64,000 nt of DNA from NCBI GenBank assembly GCA_038380795.1, contig CM076259.1:64995938-65059937 (forward strand). Reading direction: 5' to 3'. The translations under genes and the position numbers were made by a program. Shown in pieces: positions 62,628-64,000 of this stretch (positions within the stretch are counted from its first letter, which is position 1; each line of letters begins with the position of its first letter). This stretch comes from Pyrocephalus nanus (taxonomy: Eukaryota; Chordata; Aves; Passeriformes; Tyrannidae). The notes below the pieces were generated by a model. The model was not told the DNA's origin. It did not search any database and was given only the letters and a program-made list of their open reading frames with translations.

Positions 62628-64000
62628 CGACCAAAACTCTTTTGGAGTACAAAGGATATCGAGATCCCAAGTAGACACTAAACCAAAAAAAAAGTAATTT
62701 TCACTTGTACATACATATCAACAGTAGATATAACAAAAAAATTATTAATCGTAAGCATAAAATCAAGCCAACTTGTCAACCTGCTCCTGGGTTGACCTGC
62801 TACTGGGAACCTACCTAATACTGCCCAAAGACCTCTTGTTCACAACATTTGAAATAATGTGGGCATGGTCTATACTGGAACATAATCAAATGTTGAATTC
62901 TCAACAGTTTCACATAACAAAAAACCTCTTTTCCAAACAGTCCCAAAACATTAAAGTAGTTGTTAAATATGTGCAGTACAAAATACTGTGGAAATTCAGG
63001 AGTTATCAATTTTACACTCTCTTTACCCAAAATCCACGTATATGCCTATTCATCTGTTTACATATGTGATATCTTTCATTCAGGACTGAACAGTAGTTTA
63101 CATATTCTGTAGTCACAGTGGAATAAAGAAGTTGGCACCACTGATAAAAAGACTAATCTCTAAAAGGAATGAGACATAACCTGACAGGACAGTAGAAAAT
63201 CATTGGACCACAGAACTTTCAGGCACAGCACTGCCACTTTTGCAGCACTTGACCACTTCTTGTCACAACATTCAAAGTTCATACAGGTAAATGAAAGGTT
63301 GTTTGATGAAAAAACAGAAAAGTAAGTCTTAGACTCTAAAACTGTCTTAAACATTTCCGTATCTCAAAAGGAGGCACTTTCATTAACAATAAAATTGTCT
63401 CTCCTGCCTTAGTTATTGTAAATCTGAACAAATTTTAGCATGTTCCTTCAAAAGAACTACAAGTTACTGATTACGAGATGTGTTGTTTTGATAGCAATGA
63501 ATGAAGAACATGGAATAAATTGATTATTAACATCAAAAGCAGTAAGAGCAGTAATCAGATACACATTGTCACAGATTACATACATTCTAGTAAGTCAACC
63601 GTTATGGACAAATCAAGTAGTGCCACCAAAACTCAGTAAGCTCCTGCCAGTATGAAGATCTCTAGAGATTCTCAAATCAGTGACACACCTGATATAAAGT
63701 CCACAGAATGAAACTATATTTGTACTAGGTTTTAACCTCTTCTATTCAGTTCAAAAACCTTGAAGAGATAATTTTAGGGGGTTTTTTATGTCTTTATAGC
63801 ACATCTCGATAACAATTTGTACTGAATTCTAGGATAAGCAACTTCTTGTTGCTCAGAATAATTCTCAGTGTTCATAAAAACTTCAGTATTGCTTTCCTTT
63901 GAAAAATGTTCGCTAAGTCACTTTTCAGCTATTCCACATGTTTAAATTAGGTAGAACATATGAAATAAACTATGTTAACTGATAAAACAAGAAAGAGATT

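Larger units (their letters stand above)
11441..64000 (-). other. KLHL1: KLHL1 intron upstream of the exon (partial; could grade into flanking DNA)
   Basis: All 52 kb upstream of the exon, in transcript sense, lack a second recognisable exon, a CpG-island-like first exon or another gene. The simplest reading is a single long first intron, but where the gene begins cannot be seen. The reading frames here are short and explained by simple repeats, transposon relics or chance. Confidence 0.55.

Noticed and set aside
1..64000. tRNA, rRNA or snRNA genes
   Set aside because: No intact A/B-box pair with the GGTTCGAATCC-type T-arm, nor any rRNA or U-RNA signature, was seen on either strand by eye.

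Overview
This is AT-rich, gene-poor vertebrate nuclear DNA, almost certainly from a bird. The case for a bird rests on many CR1 LINE fragments of avian type. Several end in the ATTCTATG octamer or, in reverse, begin with a CATAGAATCA...GGTTGGAAAAGACC signature. There is also one probable avian retroviral LTR piece. Nothing looks prokaryotic or plasmid-like: there are no operons, tRNAs, rRNAs or CRISPR arrays.

Only one protein-coding segment can be supported. It is a 183-bp internal exon on the minus strand (11226-11408), with a good acceptor and donor, that encodes the start of the BTB/POZ region of kelch-like protein 1 (KLHL1). In mammals KLHL1 is a very large gene with long introns. I therefore read 1-11225 as part of the intron after this exon and 11409-64000 as part of the intron before it. 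The first exon, promoter and kelch-repeat exons are outside the window.

Layout: 1-11225 is intron with a reverse CR1 (5011-5622), a possible LTR fragment (about 6525-6895) and an internally deleted forward CR1 (about 7995-8705). About 0.8 kb upstream of the exon, in transcript sense, lies a 1.2-kb polypyrimidine (TTTC-type) tract at 12200-13394, which is GAAA-rich in the KLHL1 pre-mRNA. It contains a 50-bp higher-order repeat. The remaining 50 kb of intron carries CR1 copies at 17986-18488, 24578, 26971, 29189-29358, 35675-37405 (a decayed reverse-transcriptase segment), 50709-50989, 54225-54730 and 57748-57900. It also holds several MIR/CORE-SINE-like relics, a reverse LTR fragment at about 49745-49880, microsatellites, A-rich tails, a G-quadruplex-type run at 30185-30215 and two young tandem duplications.

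No new biological system was found. The features most worth a second look are the long purine/pyrimidine tract beside the KLHL1 exon, the 3'-truncated CR1 ORF2 relic, and a few unexplained GC- or CpG-richer pockets (22740-22880, 32070-32480, 34599-34657, 42885-43000) that could be conserved noncoding elements or unrecognised repeats.
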